Under the pieces are notes generated by a model. The model had not been told where the DNA came from. It saw nothing but the letters and a program-made list of their open reading frames with translations, and searched no databases. From Patescibacteria group bacterium (GTDB lineage: Bacteria; Patescibacteriota; Saccharimonadia; Saccharimonadales; UBA4665): a stretch of 64,000 nt of DNA. Location: assembly GCA_030271625.1 (NCBI GenBank), contig JARXKN010000001.1:372001-436000 (forward strand). The letters run 5' to 3'. Positions 1-7,895 of the stretch are shown here, one piece after another (position 1 is the stretch's first letter; each line of letters starts with the position of its first letter). The position numbers and the translations under genes are program-made.

Positions 1-545
1 AGTAGTTTGCTACTTGGAAGGAAGATTGCCGCATACAGGAAGTGTACGAATAAAAGCCCACTTGCAATTATAAAGAGGATACGTAGGTTAAGTCCTAGGT
101 ATATCAGTAAACTGGCTGATACCATGCCTATGATAGTAAATAATTCATCAATGATAACGGAACTCGAAAACACTTTTTTATATTCGTCTGAGTTTTCAAT
201 GTAATCGTCGTGGATGTAGGCTTCGTCGGCTCCTGACACAAATGCCCAAGCAGCACCTGTGAAGATGGCCGCGATAAAGAATACAGAAAATGAACTACCA
301 GCTGCTAGCAATATCATCCCGAGCAAATGGAGTAAGGCACCGAGCACTAACGAACGCTTGTTGTTAATTACATTCGCAATGAGGCCCGCGGGCAGGTCGA
401 CAATAGCTGTTACTAACAGAACGATTGCTTCAGTAAAAACTGCCTGAGGAAGTGTTAAGCCATTTTGAAGCTTCCATATGATTGCAATAGGTATAATTAA
501 ACCCATTGCATAATGCTGTAGTGCTATCTTAATGTAGTATTTCAT
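1..545 (-). CDS. MFS transporter, N-terminal part (cut by window start)
   Basis: I read this frame directly from the reverse strand: it opens at an ATG whose complement is 543-545 and stays open to base 1, about 181 residues. It shows hydrophobic segments typical of a major facilitator protein and an MFS motif-A-like loop, DLPAGLIANVINNKR, between the second and third segments, although the usual aspartate of that motif is Asn here. The substrate is unknown. A TATAAT on the reverse strand (553-558) lies 7 bases before the ATG, so the message is probably leaderless. The gene is divergent from the oxygenase/SDR/cyclohydrolase operon, so it may export or import that pathway's compound; this is inference from position only. 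Confidence 0.8.
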   Translation of the reverse strand, partial: MKYYIKIALQHYAMGLIIPIAIIWKLQNGLTLPQAVFTEAIVLLVTAIVDLPAGLIANVINNKRSLVLGALLHLLGMILLAAGSSFSVFFIAAIFTGAAWAFVSGADEAYIHDDYIENSDEYKKVFSSSVIIDELFTIIGMVSASLLIYLGLNLRILFIIASGLLFVHFLYAAIFLPSSKL

Positions 546-559
546 ATTGAAGATTATAG

Positions 560-588
560 TTGCGTAATTAACAATAGTATGTTATATA
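560..588 (+). promoter_or_regulatory. Probable promoter of the 602-4563 operon
   Basis: TTGCGT at 560-565 and TATATA at 583-588 are separated by 17 bases. The ATG at 602 follows 13 bases later. The element sits in a 56-base gap that also holds the reverse-strand TATAAT of the divergent MFS gene, so the two promoters overlap back to back. Confidence 0.5.
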
Positions 589-601
589 TTAATCAATTAG
601 G

Positions 602-1555
602 ATGACTATGTCGGAAACTGAAATGAATTTACATACTCCTGCCAAACTCTTTGAGTATGACCTGGCTTCCTCGTTAGACTATACCAGAATTACTGACTCA
701 CTTACATCAACAGTCAACAAATATGGAACAGCAAACAAAACTTTTGCGAGTTTGGGCCAAATTGGTTTGATAAATATCTTATCGACTGTTTCGCCATCGT
801 CAATAGAATTGCTTAAAGATGCTAAGTATCAGGTAAAAAATGGGCTCGGAGCAGTCGTACTTCATAATACCTGTGTAGAACTAGTGCCTGATCAAACCGC
901 ACAACTTATATCAATTACTTTAAGCTCTACTTTTGGTGAGCCTACAAAAACAGACCGCCAGCTTGAGCAGATCAGCTGGCCCATAAAGTACGTGCCAGAT
1001 CTCAAAATAACCCCAACATTTTCGCAATCATTAGGTGAGGCTGCATACCATACAGATACACAGTACTTTCCTGAACCAGAAGCATATTTTGGATTGTTTT
1101 GTAGACAGGCTGATATCATAGGTAAAGGCACGAATCGTCTACTGCCACTAGCAAAAGTTGTTGATAGTTTAGTCAAAATTTATGGTCATGATATCACCGA
1201 CAAACTGTCCACTTCATATCCCTTTAAAGTTCCAAGTGTTTTTACGGAATCAGTTCAGGATAGTGACACAGAAATAATATGGGAACCTATCTTAACTAAT
1301 AATGCTACGAGCATACGATACCGAAAAGATACAATTGATGCAGCTTTGGCAATTCCAGGAATCAAAATTGATAATTCTAAGTATGTAGCTCTCAATCGGC
1401 TCAATCTTGTCTTAGACGAGTTAGAACCTATTGAATACCATCTTCAGCCGGGCGATGCTTTATTCGTAAATAACTATCGGTTACTTCATGCGCGTACAGC
1501 GTTTGATAGTATGGACAGGTGGCTTTATAGAGTGCGTATGAAGGAAATCCTGTAA
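602..1555 (+). CDS. TauD/clavaminate-synthase-like Fe(II)/2-oxoglutarate oxygenase
   Basis: This 317-residue protein carries the metal facial triad of TauD-type oxygenases: an HTD at about residue 151 (AAYHTDTQYF) and a distal His in NNYRLLHARTAF near residue 297. Arginines a few residues later (RWLYRVR) would bind 2-oxoglutarate. Such enzymes use O2 and 2-oxoglutarate to hydroxylate or otherwise oxidise small molecules; the substrate here cannot be read. The next gene starts on the last base of its stop codon (TAATG), so the two are translationally coupled. Base composition is clearly more AT-rich than in the genes after 4600. An alternative start is the ATG at 608. The family call is firm, the function open. 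Confidence 0.82.
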   Translation: MTMSETEMNLHTPAKLFEYDLASSLDYTRITDSLTSTVNKYGTANKTFASLGQIGLINILSTVSPSSIELLKDAKYQVKNGLGAVVLHNTCVELVPDQTAQLISITLSSTFGEPTKTDRQLEQISWPIKYVPDLKITPTFSQSLGEAAYHTDTQYFPEPEAYFGLFCRQADIIGKGTNRLLPLAKVVDSLVKIYGHDITDKLSTSYPFKVPSVFTESVQDSDTEIIWEPILTNNATSIRYRKDTIDAALAIPGIKIDNSKYVALNRLNLVLDELEPIEYHLQPGDALFVNNYRLLHARTAFDSMDRWLYRVRMKEIL

Positions 1556-2337
1556 TGAATAACTATCAGACTGCAATTGTTACCGGTGCTAGCTCTGGTA
1601 TTGGTAGAGCACTTACGCAACAGTTGTGCGCTCAAGGCGTCACGGTCTATGCACTGGCACGTAGTAAGCGTAATCTTGAGCTAGCTAAGAATAGTCTACC
1701 TAAAGTATACAGAAATCTGTTAATACCTGTGGTATGTGATATTTCAAAGACCGAGGAAACGCAAGTTAAAATTAAAGAGATATTCTCATGTAGTCAGATT
1801 TACCTCGTAATTAATAATGCGGGCATAGGCTATAGTCGCAACTTTGTTGATTATTCAGATAACGAAATAGATACAGTGATAGCAACTAATTTGCGAGGTA
1901 CAATTACAGTTATTCAGGCATGCCTTAAACTGCGGGATAAGCAGCGCCCTATACATTTTGTTAATACAACTTCTTTAGCTGGTAAAATGGGCTTTCCTGA
2001 ATTGAGCGTGTACGCGGCTACTAAATTTGCTATAGAGGGGCTGACAGAATCCCTACGGCATGAGTATATGAACAAAGACGTTACATTTACCATCGTGCGG
2101 CCTGGCATAACCGATACGGCATTTTTTAGTAAGGCTGGTATGCAGCTATACAAAGAGGGTGTAAAAGAATTGAAGAGTTTTTATTCAGCAGAGCAGGTTG
2201 CTACTATACTGCTTGCAAAACTCCATTCTCGAAAATCGGTGATAATAGTTGGAAACGACAAATTTTATATACCGCTACTACCATTCGTACCATTTAAGTA
2301 TCGTTTTAAAGTATTAGATATTGTCAATAAACTATAA
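1555..2337 (+). CDS. Short-chain dehydrogenase/reductase (SDR)
   Basis: A 260-residue classical SDR. It has the glycine-rich cofactor motif TGASSGIG at residues 10-17, the NNAG motif near residue 88, a catalytic Ser in the NTTSLAGKMG segment and the YAATK active site near residue 154. These point to NAD(P)-dependent oxidation or reduction of a carbonyl/alcohol. The C-terminal 40 residues are hydrophobic and basic (FVPFKYRFKVLD), which suggests membrane association as in several SDR lipid or sterol enzymes. It lies in the operon between the 2OG oxygenase and the FolE2-like gene. A sepiapterin-reductase-like role on a pterin is conceivable given the neighbour but is not shown by sequence. Confidence 0.9.
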   Translation: MNNYQTAIVTGASSGIGRALTQQLCAQGVTVYALARSKRNLELAKNSLPKVYRNLLIPVVCDISKTEETQVKIKEIFSCSQIYLVINNAGIGYSRNFVDYSDNEIDTVIATNLRGTITVIQACLKLRDKQRPIHFVNTTSLAGKMGFPELSVYAATKFAIEGLTESLRHEYMNKDVTFTIVRPGITDTAFFSKAGMQLYKEGVKELKSFYSAEQVATILLAKLHSRKSVIIVGNDKFYIPLLPFVPFKYRFKVLDIVNKL

Positions 2338-2351
2338 AAGGAAGGATACGC

Positions 2352-3338
2352 ATGCCTAAACAATATAAAGATCCAGTAAATTACTCATTAACCGAGAACG
2401 ATTTTGCAAGCCCAAATTATGATAATTTTCTAGACGGACTTACTGACGTACCAGCATCGATTCCTCTTCAGCCTTATTCAATTGATCGTGCTGGAATTAA
2501 AGAACAGTTTGCCTACATAAAACTCAGATCACTATATGAGACAAACGAATGGGTTACTGTACTCGCTAATATTACAATGCAAGTTGGTTTAACGGGTCAT
2601 CGTGGTATTCATATGTCACGTTGTGAGGAAGCGCTTTTTAGTTTACTTGAAACCGAACACGACTCTCTTGATATGTTCGCGGTCGCTCTTGCAGAAAAAA
2701 TACTCGTCTTGCAAGATAGTGAATCAGCGTTTGTGAATGTAGAAGGGACGTACATTCACAAACGCAGCACCATTAAAAGTCACAAACAGTCTTACGACAG
2801 AATGACAATGTTTGCATATGCACAGGCTGAAAAGAACCACATTAGTAAAGTACAAATAGGACTAGCAGCTTTTAATATGACGGGCTGCCCATGTACGGAA
2901 ACCTTTACAAAATTTGCAGTCGTACCTCAGCTTAAATCGGCAGGATTCAACCTTAAGGAAATTACTAAAATACTTGATATAACGAATTCCGGCACGCATA
3001 CTCAGCGAGGTTTAGCTACCATTAGAATCGACAAAACAGATGAAGCTGTCACGTATGAAAAAATCTATGATGTTCTCAGCAAGAGCTGTCATTTGGTATA
3101 TGAGTTATTAAAACGTCCAGATGAACACGAACTAGTGGTTCGGGTTCTTAAGAATCCGCAATTTACGGAAGATGTTGTGCGAGATATTATTCATCACACA
3201 ATAAAGATTCTAGGAGTAAATTTACGTCAAGAAACACGAATATTTGCTTCCTCTCAGCTGTATGACAGCATTCACATACATGACGTATATACCGAAATCG
3301 AAAAGACCTACAGCGAATTAATTTCAGAACATGAGTAG
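2352..3338 (+). CDS. folE2: GTP cyclohydrolase, FolE2/MptA family (type IB)
   Basis: This 328-residue protein matches the FolE2/MptA family of zinc or iron GTP cyclohydrolases, which convert GTP to dihydroneopterin triphosphate or its cyclic phosphate. Visible family motifs are TGHRGIHMSR near residue 80, GCPCTE near residue 179 (metal-ligand Cys), SGTHTQRG near residue 215 and DSIHIHD near residue 311; the last two resemble archaeal MptA. A Shine-Dalgarno-like AAGGAAGG precedes the ATG. No other folate or queuosine gene is in the window, so the product may feed a dedicated pterin or 7-deazapurine pathway made by the neighbouring oxygenase and SDR. It overlaps the next gene by 8 bases. The family is confident; FolE2 versus MptA product is not decided. 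Confidence 0.85.
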   Translation: MPKQYKDPVNYSLTENDFASPNYDNFLDGLTDVPASIPLQPYSIDRAGIKEQFAYIKLRSLYETNEWVTVLANITMQVGLTGHRGIHMSRCEEALFSLLETEHDSLDMFAVALAEKILVLQDSESAFVNVEGTYIHKRSTIKSHKQSYDRMTMFAYAQAEKNHISKVQIGLAAFNMTGCPCTETFTKFAVVPQLKSAGFNLKEITKILDITNSGTHTQRGLATIRIDKTDEAVTYEKIYDVLSKSCHLVYELLKRPDEHELVVRVLKNPQFTEDVVRDIIHHTIKILGVNLRQETRIFASSQLYDSIHIHDVYTEIEKTYSELISEHE

Positions 3339-4563
3339 AATTGTGACTGCACCGGCAGAAACCTATCAACTTAACACTTTAGGAAGTGTTTTGGGGCGGT
3401 ACGCAATTCCCAACCTAAGTGAAAAATCGCTTAAGCAGGTCAACTACATGATGGATGTGACCTTAACTGAAATATCTGAATCGACAGTACCGCCAGTGCC
3501 ACATAATAATCCTTCGTTATTAGATGAGGCACTCTCATTTAATAATAAATTATTAAGCCAAGTTGAATCAGGACCAGCTAGCGGTCTTCTTCCTGTAAAT
3601 ATACGTAACGAGGTGATTGCGCGTTTATTGGCACACACTGCGGTGTGTGAAGAGCTAAAGATTAAATCGAGCATCTGGCAACGATTCGTTGAGCCTACAG
3701 ATATTGCTATCGCTTATGGCTTACCCAACCTCTGGAAAGATTCTAGTCAAGTAATACTTGAAGAAGTCTCGCGCTGGGGGTATCAGATGCAACATCCTGC
3801 AGTACCTGAAGTGCTTCGTCGTAAAGTAGCGCTCGATGAAACGCGTCAGTTAATGAGCCTTATGTGGCGTAAAGTAATTGGTGTAACCACAGAGCCTAAA
3901 GTAAATACATACCTCACTAAGGATACCCAAAATTACCATGTATACTGGTCGCCAACAGCTGAAACACTGGACTATGCGACTCCGGTTACTTATGACCGCG
4001 CAACGCAGTTGTCATTTGACTTACCTCATAATGCTACTCATTTAGTTCACCTTGATACATTGAATTCTTCAGATGGTGCAGCTAGGTATAACGATAATAT
4101 GGCGCAGCGAGCCTATTTTGAGGCTGTGACAGTTTTCTCTGAAGCTCAAACGATTAAGGTGGCTAGTAATGTTGAATTTAAAGACGAATTAGCGTCTATT
4201 TTCGGTTTGGATGACGAAATAATGCCCGATAATCTATCGGAGTGGGTTATTGCTGATAGAAAATATGAATTTAAACTTAGGGCGGCCAGATACGCAGCTG
4301 ATGTACTTATGTTAGAAGGCGCTTCTCTGGAAGAATGTGTTGACGAAATTTATCAGACTTTTGGGGTTAGCCGGAAGGATGCTGCTCAGGAGACAAAAAA
4401 ATACCTGCCATGGACGGGACTTGGTGCGGTCTATACTGCCGGGTATCGTCAGTTAGAAAGTCTAGGTATAAACACGGTTATGTCGGCTATTAAAACGCCG
4501 CAGGGTAAAGTTATAGACAGTTGGCATTGTTTAGGTGCTAGTGATATTGATACTGAGTTATAG
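3331..4563 (+). CDS. Unknown protein, last gene of the FolE2 operon
   Basis: A 410-residue soluble protein that I do not recognise with confidence. It has no signal peptide or membrane segment. A middle part holds THLVHLDTLN near residue 238, followed by RAYFEAVTVFSE near residue 263, an arrangement of two His and a downstream Glu that faintly recalls zincins of the DUF885/M32 type. The C-terminal third (about residues 315-385, with KKYLPWTGLGAVYTAGYRQL) also resembles the helical end of DUF885 proteins. These likenesses are weak. Because it overlaps the folE2-like gene and shares its AT-rich composition, it is probably part of the same pathway, perhaps a hydrolase or ligase acting on its product. 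Confidence 0.7.
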   Translation: MSRIVTAPAETYQLNTLGSVLGRYAIPNLSEKSLKQVNYMMDVTLTEISESTVPPVPHNNPSLLDEALSFNNKLLSQVESGPASGLLPVNIRNEVIARLLAHTAVCEELKIKSSIWQRFVEPTDIAIAYGLPNLWKDSSQVILEEVSRWGYQMQHPAVPEVLRRKVALDETRQLMSLMWRKVIGVTTEPKVNTYLTKDTQNYHVYWSPTAETLDYATPVTYDRATQLSFDLPHNATHLVHLDTLNSSDGAARYNDNMAQRAYFEAVTVFSEAQTIKVASNVEFKDELASIFGLDDEIMPDNLSEWVIADRKYEFKLRAARYAADVLMLEGASLEECVDEIYQTFGVSRKDAAQETKKYLPWTGLGAVYTAGYRQLESLGINTVMSAIKTPQGKVIDSWHCLGASDIDTEL

Positions 4564-4600
4564 TCTCAAGAGATTGTAGGCCCTACCCCTGATAAATGCC

Positions 4601-4629
4601 TTGACATTTCATCATGGTTATGCTAATAT
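4601..4629 (+). promoter_or_regulatory. Consensus promoter, leaderless start
   Basis: TTGACA (4601-4606) and TAATAT (4624-4629) are exactly 17 bases apart. Transcription should begin at about 4636-4637, which is the first base of the downstream ATG. This placement rules out an upstream in-frame start at 4601, which would lie inside the promoter itself. Confidence 0.8.
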
Positions 4630-4636
4630 ATGTAGT

Positions 4637-5698
4637 ATGACAAAGTCTAATGATAGCTTTGAACAGTTTCCACTCCTCCACGAGGAGGCAGTTAGTGATA
4701 TCCGGGCTACGGCCGAACAGATGCGCAAACTGGGGAACATCTCTAGTCAGTACGCCCAAGAGTGGCACGAAGACCAGTTAGCTGACAAAGTAGCCGCAGC
4801 TACCAACGTGCAAGCCGAACAAAATTATCAGCTTACCATCGAGGCAGAGCAGGCTAAGCGTGAAGCGGAAGCCACCACAACCTTTGAAGCCGTTGCCAGC
4901 TTTGCTGATGCGCTGCCAAAAACAACCAAAGAATTTAAATCAAAATCACGATGGGAGGGACGCGGTCGCGAACTCGGTACCAAACATTTTGAAGCTACCG
5001 ACCTGGCAGAATTACGGCTAATAGAAGCCACAGTTTGGTGGCGCCCTAGTAAATTACTACGCGATCGGTCGATGGGAACTGACAATTCAGACGTAAACAT
5101 GGAGTCTTTGTTAGCTTATTATAAGTACCCCGAATCGGATGTTTCCGATGCGGTGCCATTATATGTCATTGGTGAACGTGTGGTGAAGACCGAAGCCGAC
5201 AAGTCTGACGGCGTGGTTGAGTTATTGCTGGCCTCGGCTATGTTCGACACGACAGAAGTAGGACTCTTTACCGCCAAAACATCATCAGTTACCAGAGACC
5301 GCATTGAAGAGTTGTCACTTGAGCGCCTAGTAACTCCAGTAACCTCTGGCGAAGCTGAAGCTCGCTACAATGCAGTCTTCGACGATGGCGATAATCCTCA
5401 GGTGCACTATCGCCTTAATGAGTCAGCGCCGCGAATCTTAAATACTTCTGTCTTTGGCCCTAAACTGATTGGTCTTCCGGCCGATGAAGCTAAAGCCGAT
5501 GCGTTCTTAGCTAAACTGGATGAATCGCTTATGGAGCGCGGCGCTCGCTCTTCGGACCTGAAGCAGATTGCCATGACCCCCGAAGTTTTCCGCGACTTTG
5601 ATGTTGCAGCTGGTACACTTCGTTTAGCGACGCTCTTCAATCTAGAAGACCAGCATGCTGCCATGCTGCAAGCCGTTAAACCAGTTTTCGAATCTTAA
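4637..5698 (+). CDS. Hypothetical cytosolic protein with coiled-coil N-terminus
   Basis: I set the start at 4637 because a perfect promoter ends eight bases upstream; the longer frame from 4601 is not transcribed. The protein (353 residues) has no signal or membrane segment. Residues about 20-80 are rich in Ala, Glu, Gln and Lys and look like a long helix or coiled coil (QAEQNYQLTIEAEQAKRE), followed by a mixed globular region containing ATVWWRPSKLLRD near residue 124. I recognise no family. It stands alone between the AT-rich operon and the glycosidase-like gene. Its composition matches the rest of the chromosome, so the accessory block probably ends just before it. Confidence 0.75.
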   Translation: MTKSNDSFEQFPLLHEEAVSDIRATAEQMRKLGNISSQYAQEWHEDQLADKVAAATNVQAEQNYQLTIEAEQAKREAEATTTFEAVASFADALPKTTKEFKSKSRWEGRGRELGTKHFEATDLAELRLIEATVWWRPSKLLRDRSMGTDNSDVNMESLLAYYKYPESDVSDAVPLYVIGERVVKTEADKSDGVVELLLASAMFDTTEVGLFTAKTSSVTRDRIEELSLERLVTPVTSGEAEARYNAVFDDGDNPQVHYRLNESAPRILNTSVFGPKLIGLPADEAKADAFLAKLDESLMERGARSSDLKQIAMTPEVFRDFDVAAGTLRLATLFNLEDQHAAMLQAVKPVFES

Positions 5699-5725
5699 TT
5701 ATTTCTTAATCTTATTGACGGGTTT

Positions 5726-5754
5726 TTGAATTCAGAAGGCTTATGTGGTATTAT
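5726..5754 (+). promoter_or_regulatory. Promoter of the Ig-repeat glycosidase-like gene
   Basis: TTGAAT (5726-5731) and TATTAT (5749-5754) are 17 bases apart. An in-frame ATG at 5745 lies between the two hexamers and cannot be used from this promoter, so the ATG at 5781 is the better start. The predicted leader of about 20 bases lacks a Shine-Dalgarno and contains TAAGCGTAAGC. Confidence 0.65.
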
Positions 5755-5780
5755 CCCAGCATAACCTAAGCGTAAGCAGT

Positions 5781-7895
5781 ATGACCTCAATACCTGATGC
5801 AGTAAATACCGATACAGCGCACTACTCAACTGAAAATAATAAGAGTGGCTGGTATCGGTCGGCACTGTTTGTAATCATAGTGTTGGCAGTGGCCGCCCTC
5901 GGTACCGCTTTGCAGCTCCGGAGTCACGCGACAACGGCGCGAGCCCTGCTTATAAAGACCGGCCAGGATATCCCATCGCCGGCGATTGTAAATACTAATA
6001 AAGCCTGGATTGATGGGCTGCCATTTGACGGCATTATTGTTACGCTGCCGGGCCTTGATGGCGGCACCTTCTCGACCACGAGCCACACCCTTGCGGAATA
6101 TCAGAGCGCTTTAAGTAGTATGCCAACTATGACGCATTCGGTGCACAACTTTGCGCGCGTTACGTTCCAGCAACCAGCTACGGCCTATGCCTGGGATACG
6201 ACCGCTAACTGGGACATTATGGCCGCCAATATGGGTAACTTGGCCAAAGCCTTAGCTGCCAAAGGCCAGTTTGACGGAATTATGATTGATCCTGAGTTTT
6301 ATGGGACCGGTGGTAGCCCCTGGAACTACGGCACCAGCAGCAGTCCGGCCTGGACCTTCTCAACGACCGCTGGCGCTACACCTGGCATGCAACCAGCCGA
6401 GGCAATTGCCGCCGCCCAAGACCGGGGTCACCGGGTTATGGAGGCCGTGAAAGCTAATTGGCCGAGCGCTAATGTTTTGACCTTCCATGGACCGTACGTC
6501 AGCGAACCGAAAACCGGCGCGGCCTTAGCTGGGTTTTACAATGATGTTGCCTTTGTAAACGAGATGATGGGGCCATTTGAAGTCGGGATGATGCAGTCGG
6601 CTGCCGGCAGTAGTATTACCTATCACGATGGTGGCGAGCTGTACGGTGCGCGCACGGCCGCAGATTTCCAAGCGGCCTATAACTGGCAGAAAACTGGTTT
6701 GGCTGACTCCGGCACCAATATCATGCCTAGCAGCTTTGCATCTACGTATAAGAGTACGGTTCACGCTTCAATTGGTGTGTATGATAAAGATATCTTAGCG
6801 ACAGGCTATCCCTTATTAAGTACTAGCACCTGGCAAAATTTGCTGACGTTGGCCATGGAGCGCGAGGACAACTATGTTTGGACCTACACCGAAACCTATG
6901 ACTGGATGCGTTCGGGCAGCGGCAAACCGGCAGTACCGCAGGCCTATATTGATGCCACCCGGGCGGCGGTCACTGCCGCCACTCCAACCAGCCCAATTGA
7001 TAGTTCGGCGCCAACGGTAACTGTCAGTGCGCCACTAAACGGCACAACAGTATCTGGTACCACCACGGTCCAAGCCAACGTCTCGGATAATGTTGGCGTA
7101 ACAAAGACTGAGTTTTACGTCGATGGCGCCCTAGCCCAAAGTGGTACAGCGACCGCCTTCAGTTGGAACACCACCACTAAATCAAACGGTAGCCATACCG
7201 TCCAAGCTAAGGCCTACGACGCCGCCAACAATGTTGGTACCTCTGCCGCCGATACCGTGACCGTTTCTAACGCTACGCCACCCCCCACTGGCGATACCAC
7301 CGTACCGGTTGTCAGTTTGACGGGTGTTAGTAATGGCCAGGCGTTGAGTGGCTCGGTGGTAATTGGCGCTAACGCTTCCGACAATGTTGGGGTTACTAAG
7401 GTCGTTTTTTACCTAGATGGAGCGCTAACCAGCACCGAAACTACGAAGCCGTACTGTCTGGCTAATGATAACGGAACCACTTGTTACGCTTGGAACTCTA
7501 CAACTGTCGCTAACGGCTCCCATAGCTTCCAAGCCAAAGCTTATGATGCGGCCGGAAATATTGGCTCATCGGCCACGCTGACGGTAAACATTAATAACAG
7601 CACAACGGCTACGGCCGACACTTTGGCACCACAAGTCAGTATCAGCGCCCCCAATGATGGCAGCACCGTCACGCGCAACGTGGCCATATCGGCCCAAGCC
7701 TCTGATAACATTGCCGCTACCTACATCGAAATCGACATCGATGGCGTGCTATTTGCTTCCTCTAACAGCGACACGATAGCAACTACCTGGAGCACACAGT
7801 CTAAGCGAGTTGGTAGCGGTCTGCACACCATAACCGTCATTGCCCGCGACGACGCCCGCAACACCGGCACGAAAAGCATTAAAGTTTACAAGTAA
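5781..7895 (+). CDS. Membrane-anchored glycosidase-like protein with three Ig-like repeats
   Basis: The start at 5781 is chosen because the promoter overlaps the earlier ATG; the protein is 704 residues. A short cytoplasmic end is followed by one membrane segment near residues 24-45 (ALFVIIVLAVAALGTAL), so the rest is outside. Residues about 55-395 look like a TIM-barrel glycoside hydrolase: they contain DGIIVTLPGLDGG, GIMIDPEFYG with a D-x-E pair that could be catalytic, VLTFHGPYVSEP and NYVWTYTETYDWM. Three bacterial Ig-like domains of the Big_7 kind follow, starting near residues 400, 495 and 610, each with a DNVGVTK or DNIAAT strand and a YVDG/YLDG/DIDG turn. It probably binds or trims surface polysaccharide. 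The exact hydrolase family is not assigned. Confidence 0.8.
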   Translation: MTSIPDAVNTDTAHYSTENNKSGWYRSALFVIIVLAVAALGTALQLRSHATTARALLIKTGQDIPSPAIVNTNKAWIDGLPFDGIIVTLPGLDGGTFSTTSHTLAEYQSALSSMPTMTHSVHNFARVTFQQPATAYAWDTTANWDIMAANMGNLAKALAAKGQFDGIMIDPEFYGTGGSPWNYGTSSSPAWTFSTTAGATPGMQPAEAIAAAQDRGHRVMEAVKANWPSANVLTFHGPYVSEPKTGAALAGFYNDVAFVNEMMGPFEVGMMQSAAGSSITYHDGGELYGARTAADFQAAYNWQKTGLADSGTNIMPSSFASTYKSTVHASIGVYDKDILATGYPLLSTSTWQNLLTLAMEREDNYVWTYTETYDWMRSGSGKPAVPQAYIDATRAAVTAATPTSPIDSSAPTVTVSAPLNGTTVSGTTTVQANVSDNVGVTKTEFYVDGALAQSGTATAFSWNTTTKSNGSHTVQAKAYDAANNVGTSAADTVTVSNATPPPTGDTTVPVVSLTGVSNGQALSGSVVIGANASDNVGVTKVVFYLDGALTSTETTKPYCLANDNGTTCYAWNSTTVANGSHSFQAKAYDAAGNIGSSATLTVNINNSTTATADTLAPQVSISAPNDGSTVTRNVAISAQASDNIAATYIEIDIDGVLFASSNSDTIATTWSTQSKRVGSGLHTITVIARDDARNTGTKSIKVYK

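Noticed and set aside
7-447. Two small plus-strand frames at 7-204 and 259-447
   Set aside because: They are shadows of the longer reverse-strand MFS gene, which runs off the window start and has clear membrane helices.
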